Shown here one piece after another: positions 54,001-63,778 of a stretch of DNA of 64,000 nt (the stretch's first letter is position 1; every line of letters begins with the position of its first letter). The position numbers were made by a program, and so were the translations under genes. The stretch comes from JACVRN01 sp036389255 (GTDB taxonomy: Bacteria; Acidobacteriota; Blastocatellia; Pyrinomonadales; Pyrinomonadaceae). Below the pieces are notes generated by a model that was given only the letters and a program-made list of their open reading frames with translations, did not search any database and was not told where the DNA came from. Where the stretch lies: contig DASVQI010000019.1 of the NCBI GenBank assembly GCA_036389255.1, forward strand, positions 1 through 64,000. Reading direction: 5' to 3'.

Positions 54001-55692
54001 TTAAATACTGAGCGACTCCACGTGCTTTTTACGACCCAGCACCCACATGAAGATTGTGCGCGAGACATAGACGGCGGAGAAAAGATTTGCGAGCAGGCCC
54101 AGAACGAGCGTGACCGCGAATCCGCGTATCGGGCCGGTTCCGAAGACGAACAGGAACAGGCAGGCCACAATTGTAGTGACGTGCGTGTCTATGATGGTCG
54201 CAAAAGCTCGCGCGAATCCCTGCTCCACAGCCGACGGAACCGTCTTGCCCGTCTGCCATTCCTCACGTATGCGCTCGAAGATAAGCACGTTCGAGTCAAC
54301 GGCCATACCTATTGAGAGAATGAGGCCCGCTATGCCGGGCAGCGTCAGCGTGGCTTTGAAGATGATGAGCGCCGCCACCGTCAGGATGACGTTGAGCAAC
54401 AGGGCTATGACGGCGTTGACGCCCGCGCCCTTGTAGTAAACGACCATGAACAGGATGACGAAGATGAGCCCTGCGGCGGAAGCCGTGACGCCGGCTTTGA
54501 TGGAGTCCGCGCCGAGGCTTGGGCCGACGGTTCGCTCTTCTATATAAGCTATGCGCGCCGGAAGCGCACCCGACCGGAGCGTGAGCGCAAGGTCATCGGC
54601 AGACTGCTTGGTAAAGCGCCCGCTAATCTCGCCGGAATCCGTAATCTGCGATTTGATGTAGGCTATGGATTTGACTTCGTTCTCAAGCACCACGCCCATG
54701 TACTCGTTGATGCTTCTTCCAGTCCAGTCACCGAACTTCTGCGCGCCCGCAGGCTTGAGCGAGAACTGAATCTGGTAGTCGTTCGAGCCCGCGCGCGCGG
54801 TGACGGCCTGAGCGTCTCTAAGCTCCGAGCCGGAAATCACTGGCGGGTACTCAACTACGACAAAGCTCTTGGGCTTCGGCTGATTAGGGTCGGTCTGCCC
54901 GGTCGCGGTAGTAGGCTCGTCGCGCTCGCTGTAGGCCAGCACTTTTCTGGTAGCAGACTCCTGCCCGCCGATTGAGGCCAGCGCCTCTTCGCGGGTAGCA
55001 TACTTCTGAACGGACGCGGGGCTCGGCGGGCTGATGACGTGTACAAGCTCAAGACGGGACTCGCCCACCAGCAGAGCCTTGATGCGCTCAGGGTCGTTGA
55101 TGCCCGGCATCTGAAGAAGAATCTGATTCGAGCCGGGAGCGCCGTGGGTCTGTAGAGTCGGCTCTGTGACGCCGAAGGCGTTGATGCGGCTGTCTATGAT
55201 TCTCAGGGACTGGTCAACAGCTTGCTGAGAGAGAAGGCGCTGTTGCGCGTCCGGCAGAGTCCATGTCAGCAGACTCCCGGATTCCGTCTGCGTCCAGGTG
55301 CTCAGGTCAACCTTCTTCTGAACTGCCTCCAGCACCTGCTTGTTCTTGGAGGCGTCACCTGTATCGAGAATTATGCGGTAATTCTTACTGGCAGCTTCGG
55401 TGCGCCAGTCCTTGACCGCGAGCCCGGCATCCTTGGCAGCCAACTGCGCCGCCGCGCCGTTCTCTTCGGTCAGACGCTTCAGGTACTCGTCCGTCTGAAC
55501 CTGCATGACCAGATGCGAGCCGCCCCTGAGGTCTAGACCGAGGTTTATGTTCTCTGAAAGGCTCTTCTTGACACCGGCCCAAGTGAAGTCCTGACGGGTG
55601 GGCTTTCGTCGCGGCCCGATGACTATGTAGATGGCAGCAATGGTCACCAGAAGGATAATAATGACGCGCTGCAAAAGGCTTCTCTTCTTCAT
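54001..55692 (-). CDS. secD: Protein translocase subunit SecD
   Basis: About 563 aa from ATG 55692 (MKKRSLLQRV). First membrane helix (about 8-27), NLGLDLRGGSHLVMQV (about 50-65), a large periplasmic P1/P4 head domain (about 65-370), then five helices with AGLILSIGMAVDSNVLIFERIREE (conserved core IGMAVDSNVLIFERI). It forms a SecDF complex with the downstream SecF and cooperates with YajC. Gene order tgt-yajC-secD-secF is the common bacterial arrangement. Confidence 0.96.
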   Translation of the reverse strand: MKKRSLLQRVIIILLVTIAAIYIVIGPRRKPTRQDFTWAGVKKSLSENINLGLDLRGGSHLVMQVQTDEYLKRLTEENGAAAQLAAKDAGLAVKDWRTEAASKNYRIILDTGDASKNKQVLEAVQKKVDLSTWTQTESGSLLTWTLPDAQQRLLSQQAVDQSLRIIDSRINAFGVTEPTLQTHGAPGSNQILLQMPGINDPERIKALLVGESRLELVHVISPPSPASVQKYATREEALASIGGQESATRKVLAYSERDEPTTATGQTDPNQPKPKSFVVVEYPPVISGSELRDAQAVTARAGSNDYQIQFSLKPAGAQKFGDWTGRSINEYMGVVLENEVKSIAYIKSQITDSGEISGRFTKQSADDLALTLRSGALPARIAYIEERTVGPSLGADSIKAGVTASAAGLIFVILFMVVYYKGAGVNAVIALLLNVILTVAALIIFKATLTLPGIAGLILSIGMAVDSNVLIFERIREEWQTGKTVPSAVEQGFARAFATIIDTHVTTIVACLFLFVFGTGPIRGFAVTLVLGLLANLFSAVYVSRTIFMWVLGRKKHVESLSI

Positions 55693-55712
55693 AATACGGC
55701 TTCCGGTCTTCG

Positions 55713-55777
55713 GTTTTGAGTCTTCAGTTTTCAGTAACAAGCCGGTTGGTTCTTGCTGAAAGCTGAAGACTCAAAAC
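55713..55777. repeat. Heptamer-built intergenic palindrome 5
   Basis: Arms GTTTTGAGTCTTCAG.TTTCAG and CTGAAA.CTGAAGACTCAAAAC with loop around AACAAG...CTTG, in the yajC-secD gap. Left arm units: TTTTGAG, TCTTCAG, TTTTCAG. Confidence 0.75.
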
Positions 55778-55791
55778 TGAAAACTCTCTTT

Positions 55792-56106
55792 TCACTTCTT
55801 CTCTTCTTCTTCCTGTTGCAGGCTGGCCACGGCCGAGCGCGCGATTTCCAGCATGGACTTGTCGGCGGTACGCATAATCAGGCTGGTTTCGCGCACGCTC
55901 TGGACTACGCCGATGATGCCGCCCGTGGTAACGATGCGGTCTCCGGCCTTCAGATTCGCAATGGTTTCCTGCAATTCGCGCTGGCGGCGTCGCTGCGGCA
56001 GGATAATCAGCACGTAGAAGACGCCGAAGATTAAGACCCATGGCAGTATGAGCGTCAGGAAACTGCCTGCGCCGCCGCCTTGAAAGAAGATGAAGAATAG
56101 AGTCAT
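55792..56106 (-). CDS. yajC: YajC, Sec translocase accessory subunit
   Basis: A 104-aa protein with one membrane helix (about 17-40), then the family motif YVLIILPQRRRQRE and the soluble part LKAGDRIVTTGGIIGVVQSV, followed by a Glu/Lys tail. It associates with SecDF. It lies between tgt and secD as in many bacteria. Confidence 0.96.
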   Translation of the reverse strand: MTLFFIFFQGGGAGSFLTLILPWVLIFGVFYVLIILPQRRRQRELQETIANLKAGDRIVTTGGIIGVVQSVRETSLIMRTADKSMLEIARSAVASLQQEEEEKK

Positions 56107-56213
56107 TTCGTTTTTTAGATTTTGGGGAATGTAAATTCCGGGAAGACGCGCGCAAGCGAACTCGACCAGAGGGCGTATTGTCTATTTAGAGCAGCCTTCG
56201 GACTCGCCCTAAA

Positions 56214-57395
56214 CTACTCGACTCCAGAGCCGATTCCCTCTAGGAACTCCCGCCGAAATCGCGTGAAATCGCCAGAACGGATAGATTGCCTCACGCGTCG
56301 CATGGTGTCAAGGAAGAACGCAAGGTTATGGTGGGTCAGCAAGATGCTGGCCAGCATCTCGCCCGTCTGGTAGAGGTGGCGAAGATAGGCGCGGGAGTGG
56401 CGGCGGCAGACCGAGCACTCGCAAGTCTCGTCCAAAGGGCGCGTGTCCTCTGCCCAGCGCGCATTCTTAATATTGAGCTTGCCCTTTGATGTAAATGCCT
56501 GACCCGTGCGGCCGTTGCGAGTGGGCAGGACGCAGTCGAACATGTCCACGCCGCGCGCCACGGCTTCCACTAAATCCTCCGGCGTGCCGACGCCCATGAG
56601 GTAACGCGGCCTCTCTTCTGGCATCAAGGGCGCAAGCTCTTCAATCACTCGGTACATGACGCTCTTCTCTTCGCCCACGGATAGACCGCCGATTGCGTAG
56701 CCGTCAAAGCCTATCTCGACAGTTCTGGCAAGGCTTTCCCTGCGCAAATCCAGATGCGCCGCGCCCTGAATGATGCCGAAGAGAGCCTGAGCGCCCGTCA
56801 ACCCGTCGCGCGGCTCAAGACGGCCCGCGTCCATGCCTTCGCGCTGCAAGCTATCGAAAGCCCTGCGCGACCTCCCGGCCCAGCGAGAGGTCAGCTCCAT
56901 GCTGGCGCGTGCGATTTCATGCGTGGCTTCTCCGGGCGCGCACTCGTCGAAGACCATAACAATGTCGGAGCCGAGCGCCGCCTGCACCTGCATGGAGACT
57001 TCGGGCGAGAGAAAGCGCAGCCCGCCGTCAACGTGCGAGCGAAACTCCGTCCCCTCTTCGGTAATCTTGCGCAACGCCCCAAGGCTCCAGACCTGAAAGC
57101 CGCCGGAATCGGTCAGAAGCGCGCGCTCCCAGCCTATGAACTTATGCAGCCCGCCGCAGGCGCGAATCACCTCCGGCCCGGGTCGCAGCCACAGGTGATA
57201 GGTGTTGCCAAGGATGATGCGAGCGTCCAGCTCCGTGGATTCGAGCGCCTCAAAGCGGGTGGCCTTCACAGTCCCGGCCGTGCCGACCGGCATGAAGACG
57301 GGAGTTTCTAAAGTGCCGCGCCGCGTTCTCAGAAGGCCCGTGCGCGCCTGACCTTCACGCGCCAGTGTCTCGAATCGTATAGCCTGTTCGTTCAT
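56214..57395 (-). CDS. tgt: tRNA-guanine transglycosylase
   Basis: A 393-aa protein of usual length. RFETLAREGQARTG at the start, VMPVGTAGTVKATR, substrate-site DSGGFQVWSL (about 94-103), YAIGGLSVGEEK, the catalytic-Asp segment FDCVLPTRNGRTGQAF (about 280-295) and the zinc site CECSVC...LLTHHN. It exchanges guanine-34 for preQ1 in tRNAs with GUN anticodons on the way to queuosine. It starts six bases after the histidine kinase stop, so the two are co-transcribed. Confidence 0.96.
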   Translation of the reverse strand: MNEQAIRFETLAREGQARTGLLRTRRGTLETPVFMPVGTAGTVKATRFEALESTELDARIILGNTYHLWLRPGPEVIRACGGLHKFIGWERALLTDSGGFQVWSLGALRKITEEGTEFRSHVDGGLRFLSPEVSMQVQAALGSDIVMVFDECAPGEATHEIARASMELTSRWAGRSRRAFDSLQREGMDAGRLEPRDGLTGAQALFGIIQGAAHLDLRRESLARTVEIGFDGYAIGGLSVGEEKSVMYRVIEELAPLMPEERPRYLMGVGTPEDLVEAVARGVDMFDCVLPTRNGRTGQAFTSKGKLNIKNARWAEDTRPLDETCECSVCRRHSRAYLRHLYQTGEMLASILLTHHNLAFFLDTMRRVRQSIRSGDFTRFRREFLEGIGSGVE

Positions 57396-57401
57396 TACAG
57401 T

Positions 57402-60400
57402 TCAGTGGAGAGTTTGACGCTGGCGCGCGGGCTGCGAGTTTGATTCTTCCGTGTCGGGCTGCAAGTCGTTGTCTTCTACTATAGGAGCTCTGAATTGCTC
57501 GGCGCTTATGACGGGCAGGTGTACGGTGAAGGCTGCCCCCTGCCCGTCGCTTCTGGCTTCGACATGGCCGCCGTGCGCTTCCACGAGTTCTTTGACGAGA
57601 GCCAGACCTATGCCGAGGCCGCCGTGCCTGCGCTTTGAAGAAGCGTCCGCCTGACGGAAGCGGTCGAAGACAAAGGGAAGAAAGTCGCGCGGGATGCCTT
57701 CGCCCGTGTCGGACACTTCTATAACTATCCAGCGTATGGCGTCGCTCTCGCCATCGTTGATGAGTATGCCCGTGGAGTCTATCAATCTTGAGCGCACGCG
57801 TATCGTCCCCTCTTCGGGCGTGAACTTGATGGCGTTGTTCAGCAGGTTCCAGAGCACCTGCTGTATGCGCTGCGAATCGGCCATGGTCAGGGGCAGGCGC
57901 TCGTCCAGCTTCACTTCAAGATGCTGGCGGCGCTGCGAGACAGACTGGCGCACGGCCTGCGTGGCCTCTTCTATGGCTTCGTTGATGTCGCAGGGCCTGC
58001 GCTCAAGATTGAGCCCGCGACGCTGTATGCGAGACAGGTCTAGCAGGTCTGAGATGAGCTGCGTGAGCGCAGTCGTGGAGTTGCGTATGACCGCTATGCC
58101 GTCCGCGAACTCTTCGTCCGTCTCTATCAGCTCGTTTTCGGCCAGCAGCTCGACCCAGCCCTTGATGGCCGTGAGCGGCGTTCTAAGCTCGTGAGAGAGC
58201 GTGGCGAGAAACTCGTCCTTGAGCCGGTTGGCCTCTCTCAGCTCCGTAATCAGCCGCGCGTTCTCCAGCATCGAGCCGACCTGCGTGGCAACAGCCGTCA
58301 AAAGGTCAACGTCGTCTTCGGCCCAGCGCCTGTAGCTCTGCGTCTGGTGCGCGCCGAGCATCCCTATGACGCGCCCCTGATGAATGATGGGGACGGCCGC
58401 GAGGCTCTTCAGGCTCAGCCGCTCAATCAAATCTTCGAAGCCGATAGAGAGAGGATGCTCGCGCATGTCCGTCACAACCAGAGGTTGGCGGTGCGTTCTA
58501 ATCCAGTAAGGAACCGGCGTGCGCTCTCTGACCTCTTCGTCTTCCGTTATGGAAGCGACGCCTTCGCGGCTCCACTCACCGAAGTAGTCTGCGCGCTCGT
58601 TGTCGGCAAAGAGCATGGCGACGCAACGGTCTGCGTCCAGAATTTCGCCCACGCGGCCTACAACGACGGAGATTGAATCCTTCGGGTCTGTTGCGCGTTG
58701 CAGGATAAGTAGCAGCCGGTTGACTATGGCTTCGCGCTCGGCCTGTGCCTGAATGGTCTTGAAGAGCCGTGCGTTGGCGATTGTCTCTGCGGCCTGCGCG
58801 GCGAAGATTTCCAGCAGCCTCATGTCGCGCTCGCGGAAGCCGCCCGGACGATTTGCGACGTAGATGAAGCCAATCAGTTCGCGCTTGATTCTCATGGGCA
58901 CGCTCAGGGCCGAGCGGATACGGTAGCGCGTGACGAACTCCGCAGCGAAGCGGTCGTCGTTGGCCGGGTCGTTCGAGAAGAAGGGCTCGCCCGTCTGATG
59001 TATGTAGGCGTCGGAGCTTTCACGGCTGAGCCTGAATTGAAACTCCTTCGTCAGACTTTCGGGCGTGTTGTAGCCGGGGGCTTCGGCGCGCACCATGTCC
59101 TGTCTTCTATCGTAAGTCGCAATCAGGCACATCTCGCCGCCTACGAGTTGCGCGATTGATTCGGCCAGCGTGCCGTAGATTTCCGCAGTGTCGGTCAGGG
59201 TCGAGAAGATGCGCGAGATTTTATAAAGCCCTTCAAGCTCTTCGCTGCGGCGGCGGCTGACGCTGTAAAGCCGCGTGTTCGTCAGCGCCACGGAAATCTC
59301 TCTGGCGACAGTGCCGAGCAGCTTCACGTCCTCTTTCGTCCACACTCGCTCGCCGCCTGTGGCGTGAAGCTCTACCAGCCCGCGCGGCACGCCGGAGGTA
59401 GAGACGGGCGCGGCCAGCACGGAACGCACCCCCAGCAGCGTGTATAGATTGCGCAGCTCGCCTTCTTCAATCTCTTCTATGCGAGAGACGGCGACGGGCT
59501 CTTCCGAAGAGAGCACGCGGCTCGCGTAGGCGCTCGATGAAAGCGGCACTCTATGGCCTCGCATGGACGGAACATTCGCGCTCGCCAGAAATTCGTAATC
59601 AACCAGCGCGTAGCTCTCTTCGTAATTGTCCAAGAGGCTTATGTGGCAACGGTCTGCGTGAAGAGCGCGGCCGAGGTCGTCAACCGTCTCCTGAAGCACG
59701 CTGGAAGGGTCGAGCGAGCTTGAGAGACGACGCGCTATGCGGGCGGCCAACTCTTCGCGCTGCGCTGCCGCCTCCATCTCGCGCGAACGCCGCTCGGCCT
59801 CTTCGAGCAGTAGAACTTTTTCTATGGCTATGGCGAGCGGCGCGGCCAGCCGTTCCAGCGCCAGAAGATGTTTACGCTCGAAGGCATGCGGCCTGCGGCT
59901 TGTCAGGTTGATGCTCCCTATGGCGCGACGCATGGAGAAGAGCGGGCAGCAGACGGAAGACCTGAAGCCTTCGTGCTCAAGGTCTGCGTAAAAATTAAAG
60001 CGCTTCTCTTGTGTAAGGTCTGGGACAACTACCATCTCGCGGGTTGAGAGCGCGAACTCCGTGACGGAGCCTTGCATCGGCGCGACGGCCCCGACCGAGA
60101 GCGAGCCCTTGTGCTCGCCGGAAATCGCCAGCACGCGCAGGCTTCTCCCTTCATCTACGGAGAGCGCAATCGAAGCGCGGTCAAAAGGAACGAGGGCGCG
60201 CATCTGCTCGGACGCAAGGCTGAAAACGTCGTCAATCGTGTGGCTGCTGTTGACGGCTGCGACGACTCTATTGACGACCTCAAGCTGCTCCGTGGCCTCG
60301 CGCAGGTAATCAAAGAGCGCGCTCATCTCAGCGCTGGTGATAACATCGGGCTCGGCGTCCAGCCGTCCCTCCTGATTCAGCGTCCTGACTATGCAGAGCT

Positions 60401-60689
60401 GTGAGCCGCGCCCGTCCCACTGGCAGCCCAGCCTCTCTATGCTGACGTGAACCGGATGCTCGCCGTTGACGAAAAGCGTTGCGCGCTCGTAACGTCCATC
60501 TTCGTCCTTGCCGTCGAAATGCAGAAGCGAGGAGACGGGAATCCCCTTGACGTTCGAGCAGGTGCGAACGGCCAGCGCCGCAAAGCTGTCGTTGCAAGCC
60601 TCAACACGCCAGCTCTCTTCGTCAATCACCAGAGCCGGGTCGCTCATGTGCTCAAACAACGAGACGAAATCTCTATCGGGAGTGGTCAT
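57402..60689 (-). CDS. Soluble multi-GAF sensor histidine kinase
   Basis: A 1095-aa protein with no membrane span. An N-terminal PAS-like domain (about 5-115) is followed by four GAF-type domains (about 150-310, 325-480, 495-645, 665-815; for example RFNFYADLEHEGFRSSVCCP and RYRIRSALSVPM). A HisKA domain has the phospho-His in FLATLSHELRTPLTAI near 835. The HATPase domain contains WNLLNNAIKFTPEEG, DTGEGIPRDF, FDRFRQAD and GGLGIGLALVKELVEAHGG (about 950-1065). It should sense a small molecule or redox state in the cytoplasm and phosphorylate an unlinked response regulator; none is encoded nearby. It lies between der and tgt. Confidence 0.92.
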   Translation of the reverse strand: MTTPDRDFVSLFEHMSDPALVIDEESWRVEACNDSFAALAVRTCSNVKGIPVSSLLHFDGKDEDGRYERATLFVNGEHPVHVSIERLGCQWDGRGSQLCIVRTLNQEGRLDAEPDVITSAEMSALFDYLREATEQLEVVNRVVAAVNSSHTIDDVFSLASEQMRALVPFDRASIALSVDEGRSLRVLAISGEHKGSLSVGAVAPMQGSVTEFALSTREMVVVPDLTQEKRFNFYADLEHEGFRSSVCCPLFSMRRAIGSINLTSRRPHAFERKHLLALERLAAPLAIAIEKVLLLEEAERRSREMEAAAQREELAARIARRLSSSLDPSSVLQETVDDLGRALHADRCHISLLDNYEESYALVDYEFLASANVPSMRGHRVPLSSSAYASRVLSSEEPVAVSRIEEIEEGELRNLYTLLGVRSVLAAPVSTSGVPRGLVELHATGGERVWTKEDVKLLGTVAREISVALTNTRLYSVSRRRSEELEGLYKISRIFSTLTDTAEIYGTLAESIAQLVGGEMCLIATYDRRQDMVRAEAPGYNTPESLTKEFQFRLSRESSDAYIHQTGEPFFSNDPANDDRFAAEFVTRYRIRSALSVPMRIKRELIGFIYVANRPGGFRERDMRLLEIFAAQAAETIANARLFKTIQAQAEREAIVNRLLLILQRATDPKDSISVVVGRVGEILDADRCVAMLFADNERADYFGEWSREGVASITEDEEVRERTPVPYWIRTHRQPLVVTDMREHPLSIGFEDLIERLSLKSLAAVPIIHQGRVIGMLGAHQTQSYRRWAEDDVDLLTAVATQVGSMLENARLITELREANRLKDEFLATLSHELRTPLTAIKGWVELLAENELIETDEEFADGIAVIRNSTTALTQLISDLLDLSRIQRRGLNLERRPCDINEAIEEATQAVRQSVSQRRQHLEVKLDERLPLTMADSQRIQQVLWNLLNNAIKFTPEEGTIRVRSRLIDSTGILINDGESDAIRWIVIEVSDTGEGIPRDFLPFVFDRFRQADASSKRRHGGLGIGLALVKELVEAHGGHVEARSDGQGAAFTVHLPVISAEQFRAPIVEDNDLQPDTEESNSQPARQRQTLH

Positions 60690-60712
60690 AAAAACTCGGT
60701 CGCCGGAAATCA

Positions 60713-60755
60713 GAGGTTAGAGGTTAAAGAAAGAGAGCTATCAACCTCCGGCCTC
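60713..60755. repeat. Heptamer-built palindrome overlapping the der stop
   Basis: GAGGTTAGAGGTT on the left and AACCTCnnnCCTC on the right, a weaker member of the repeat group. The right arm encodes the last residues of Der (EAGG). Confidence 0.45.
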
Positions 60756-62168
60756 CGCCTTCCTAATCTTCTTCTTGTGTCGTTCTATGAGGCGCAGGGG
60801 CGTGGCAAAGAAATCGAACTCTTCGCGCAAACGATTCAGCAGGTATCGCTCGTAGGAGAAGTGCAGGCCGGGCCGCCCGCCCGAAGTAAAGACTACGAAG
60901 GTCGGAGGACGCACGCCTGCCTGCGTCATGTACTGCACGTGCAGGCGCGAGATGCCGCCTCTTCCGGGTGTAGGCGCGCCGCCTCCGCGCGGCTGCGATA
61001 CGTTGCGCTCGAAGAACGCGTTCAGTTGTGAAGTGGGGATGCGGCGGTTGCGCGCTTCCCTTGCGCGCAGGGCCAGAGGCAGGATTCGTTCGACGCGCTG
61101 GCCCGTCAAAGCCGAGATGAAGACGACGGGAGCCCAATCCAGAAACTTCATCTTGTCGCGCAGCTCTCGCTCGAAGGCGGCAGGAGTCCCAGTCTCTTTG
61201 TCAGGCACGGCGTCCCACTTGTTGACGCAGATGATGATGGAGCAGCCTGCGTCGAGAGCGTAACCGGCTATGTTCGCGTCAAGCGCGGTCACGCCTTCCG
61301 TCGCGTCAATGACCAGAAGCGCCACGTCCGCGCGCTCAAGGCTCTTGCGCGCCATGATGACTGACAGCTTCTCTGCCATCTCATCCGTCTTTCCCTTGCG
61401 TCGTATGCCAGCCGTATCAACGATGCGAAACTTCTCTCCCTCGACTTCCAGCAGGGTGTCTACGGCGTCGCGCGTAGTGCCCGCCACGGGCGAGACTATG
61501 ACGCGCTCTTCGCCCAGCAGCCGGTTCAGCAGCGACGATTTGCCCACGTTGGGACGCCCTACAATCGCCAGCCGCAGCTCCCGCTTCGCCTGCCCATCTT
61601 CCGCGCCTTCCTGAGCCTCTTCAAATCCAGCCACGACGGCGTCGAGCAGGTCGCCCACACCGTCGCTGTGCTCGGCAGAGACAGGCACTACCGCTTCGAA
61701 GCCGAAGCGGTAGAACTCGCCTGCGTCGGCTTCCAGCCTGATGGCATCGGCCTTGTTGGCTGCTACTATCACGCGCTTGCCAGTGCCGCGAAGCAGTTGC
61801 GCTAATTCCTCGTCGAGCGGCGTCGTGCCGCGCCTGACATCCACCACCCAGATGAGCGCCTGCGCTTCCGAGATGGCAGCCGAAGCCTGCTTTAATATGT
61901 TCGCGGGAATCACCGCGTCGTCGTCCGGCACTATGCCGCCGGTGTCCACAACCCTGAAGACGCGGCCCGCCCATTCGGCTTCGCCGTAAATGCGGTCGCG
62001 CGTGATGCCCGGCTCGTCGCCAACGATGGCCCGGCGCTCGCCCGTCAGCCGATTAAAGAGCGTGGACTTGCCCACGTTCGGGCGGCCCACTATGGCCACG
62101 AGCGGAAGCACACGCCGCGCGTCCGGGCTATCCGTCTCGGACACAGACGCGCTCGCGCCGTCTTCCAT
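60741..62168 (-). CDS. der: GTPase Der (EngA), ribosome assembly
   Basis: About 475 aa from ATG 62168, five bases after AAGGAG; longer readings begin at TTG 62279 or ATG 62213. Two tandem GTPase domains: GRPNVGKSTLFNRLTG with DTGGI and NKAD (first), and GRPNVGKSSLLNRLLG with DTAGI and NKWD (second), then the C-terminal KH-like domain (about 385-475). Der acts in 50S subunit maturation. The C-terminal KH part is interrupted by a short Gly/Pro-rich stretch (SQPRGGGAPTPGRGG). Confidence 0.96.
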   Translation of the reverse strand: MEDGASASVSETDSPDARRVLPLVAIVGRPNVGKSTLFNRLTGERRAIVGDEPGITRDRIYGEAEWAGRVFRVVDTGGIVPDDDAVIPANILKQASAAISEAQALIWVVDVRRGTTPLDEELAQLLRGTGKRVIVAANKADAIRLEADAGEFYRFGFEAVVPVSAEHSDGVGDLLDAVVAGFEEAQEGAEDGQAKRELRLAIVGRPNVGKSSLLNRLLGEERVIVSPVAGTTRDAVDTLLEVEGEKFRIVDTAGIRRKGKTDEMAEKLSVIMARKSLERADVALLVIDATEGVTALDANIAGYALDAGCSIIICVNKWDAVPDKETGTPAAFERELRDKMKFLDWAPVVFISALTGQRVERILPLALRAREARNRRIPTSQLNAFFERNVSQPRGGGAPTPGRGGISRLHVQYMTQAGVRPPTFVVFTSGGRPGLHFSYERYLLNRLREEFDFFATPLRLIERHKKKIRKAEAGG

Positions 62169-62399
62169 AGCCGCTCCTTCTTTTATCTCTTCAGAGTATT
62201 CTTCGCCCGGCATCTCTAAAATCCCCGGTTCAAACTTTGGGCAAGATTTTGGTGGGATGAAAGAAAATGTCAAAGCCAAGTGTAACGCGCGCGGCGCTGT
62301 GGCCGCAAGTATTTCCTCATAAAAGCTCTGTTACATACTATATATTAAGGAGCAATCCGGCTCTGTTATTCTTGTTCCGATTGGGGGAGAAACCTTCTG

Positions 62400-63176
62400 A
62401 TGAAAGTCCGCGAGCATAACCGGGACGCTTGGGATAAAGAGGTTGAGCGCGGCAACGAATGGACTCGGCCTGTAAGCACGGAGCAGATTGCTGAGGCAAG
62501 GCAGGGCCGCGTGAGCGTTCTTTTGACGGAGACGAGGCCTGTTCCGCCCGAGTGGCTCCCTCCCTTAAAGGGATTAGAGGTTCTCTGTCTGGCTTCGGGT
62601 GGAGGACAGCAGGCTCCTATCCTGGCGGCGGCAGGAGCGCGCGTCACCGTCTACGACAATTCGCCTAAGCAGTTGGAGCAGGACAGGCTCGTAGCTGAAA
62701 GAGAAGGGCTGGAGCTTAAGACAATCGAAGGCGACATGAGAGACCTTTCCGCCCTCGCGGACGAGAGCTTCGACATGGTCTTTCATCCCTGCTCGAACCT
62801 TTTCGTCCCGGACGTGCTGCCTGTCTGGCGCGAAGCCTTTCGCGTGCTCAGACCGGGCGGCGTGCTTCTGGCGGGCTTCGTCAATCCGGTGCTCTATATC
62901 TTCGACTCGGAACTCTGCGACCGTGGCATACTGAAAGTCAGGCACGAGCTGCCTTACTCGGATTTGACGAGCGTGACGGAAACGGAGCGCGAGCGCCGTA
63001 TTTCTAGCGGCGACCCGCTTGAATTCGGCCACACGCTCACGAATCAGATAGGCGGACAGCTTGAAGCGGGCTTTCACATACAGGGGTTCTACGAAGACCA
63101 TCACCGCCAACTGGAACTGGCTAAATACACACCGACCTACATAGCTACGCGCGCCGTAAAGCCTCCGAAGCAGTAG
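62400..63176 (+). CDS. Class I SAM-dependent methyltransferase
   Basis: A 258-aa protein starting [19 protein letters not shown]. The Rossmann motif I is [15 protein letters not shown] (about 61-75), motif II VTVYDNS (about 82-88), then [20 protein letters not shown] and the post-motif [16 protein letters not shown]. The acid-rich start (NRDAWD...GNEWTRPV) is typical of a family of uncharacterised UbiE/COQ5-like methyltransferases. The substrate is unknown. GGGGGAG lies upstream of the ATG, and it is divergent from der. Confidence 0.88.
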   Translation: MKVREHNRDAWDKEVERGNEWTRPVSTEQIAEARQGRVSVLLTETRPVPPEWLPPLKGLEVLCLASGGGQQAPILAAAGARVTVYDNSPKQLEQDRLVAEREGLELKTIEGDMRDLSALADESFDMVFHPCSNLFVPDVLPVWREAFRVLRPGGVLLAGFVNPVLYIFDSELCDRGILKVRHELPYSDLTSVTETERERRISSGDPLEFGHTLTNQIGGQLEAGFHIQGFYEDHHRQLELAKYTPTYIATRAVKPPKQ

Positions 63177-63299
63177 AGCGTGGCGAATCAATCAAAGGCT
63201 GGCCCGGAGGCCGAATAGGCTTGAGCCGGATTGAGCTTTGGAACATAATCGGGGCCGCAATCTTAGCTCTTTCTTCTACGGCCGTGCGAGGTAGCCTGT

Positions 63300-63755
63300 A
63301 TGTACTGTCAACAATGCGGGGCGGAAGTCGGAGAGGCCAAGTTCTGTCGCAAGTGCGGCGCAGCAAGCGGCACCGCGCCGCTCTCGCTACAGCAAACCGT
63401 GCCCGCCGCACAGCCCGATTATGAGAAGGGCTTCAAAAAGCTGTTCATGGGCCTTGCGTTCCTGACCATAGCCATCTTCCCTATCTTCACTAGCGGAATG
63501 TTCTGGTGGTGGATGCTCTTTCCAGCCGTGCCGTTACTGGCTGCGGGGATTGGCGAATTCATGCGCGCGCGTCAAGCCCCGTCGCTGCCTCAAGCACGCG
63601 CCGCGTCACTCACCGCCGTAGATGGGCCAAAAGTGTCGTCCCCGCAGAATGAGCTGCCCCGCGCGCGCGACACTGCGGAGCTTCTGCCGCAGCCGCCCAG
63701 CGTGACTGAAGGCACAACACGCATCTTGGACAAAGGCGGAGCATCGAGCGAATAA
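63300..63755 (+). CDS. Zinc-ribbon membrane protein
   Basis: A 151-aa protein beginning MYCQQCGAEVGEAKFCRKCG, a double CxxC zinc ribbon. Two hydrophobic segments (about 45-62 and 67-90; FMGLAFLTIAIFPIF and FWWWMLFPAVPLLAAGI) form a hairpin in the membrane, followed by a polar, low-complexity tail. Such short zinc-ribbon/two-span proteins are common in Acidobacteriota-like genomes, with no assigned function. It follows the methyltransferase after about 120 bases. Confidence 0.75.
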   Translation: MYCQQCGAEVGEAKFCRKCGAASGTAPLSLQQTVPAAQPDYEKGFKKLFMGLAFLTIAIFPIFTSGMFWWWMLFPAVPLLAAGIGEFMRARQAPSLPQARAASLTAVDGPKVSSPQNELPRARDTAELLPQPPSVTEGTTRILDKGGASSE

Positions 63756-63778
63756 ATTCTCAGATTCTCTTTGTGAAA

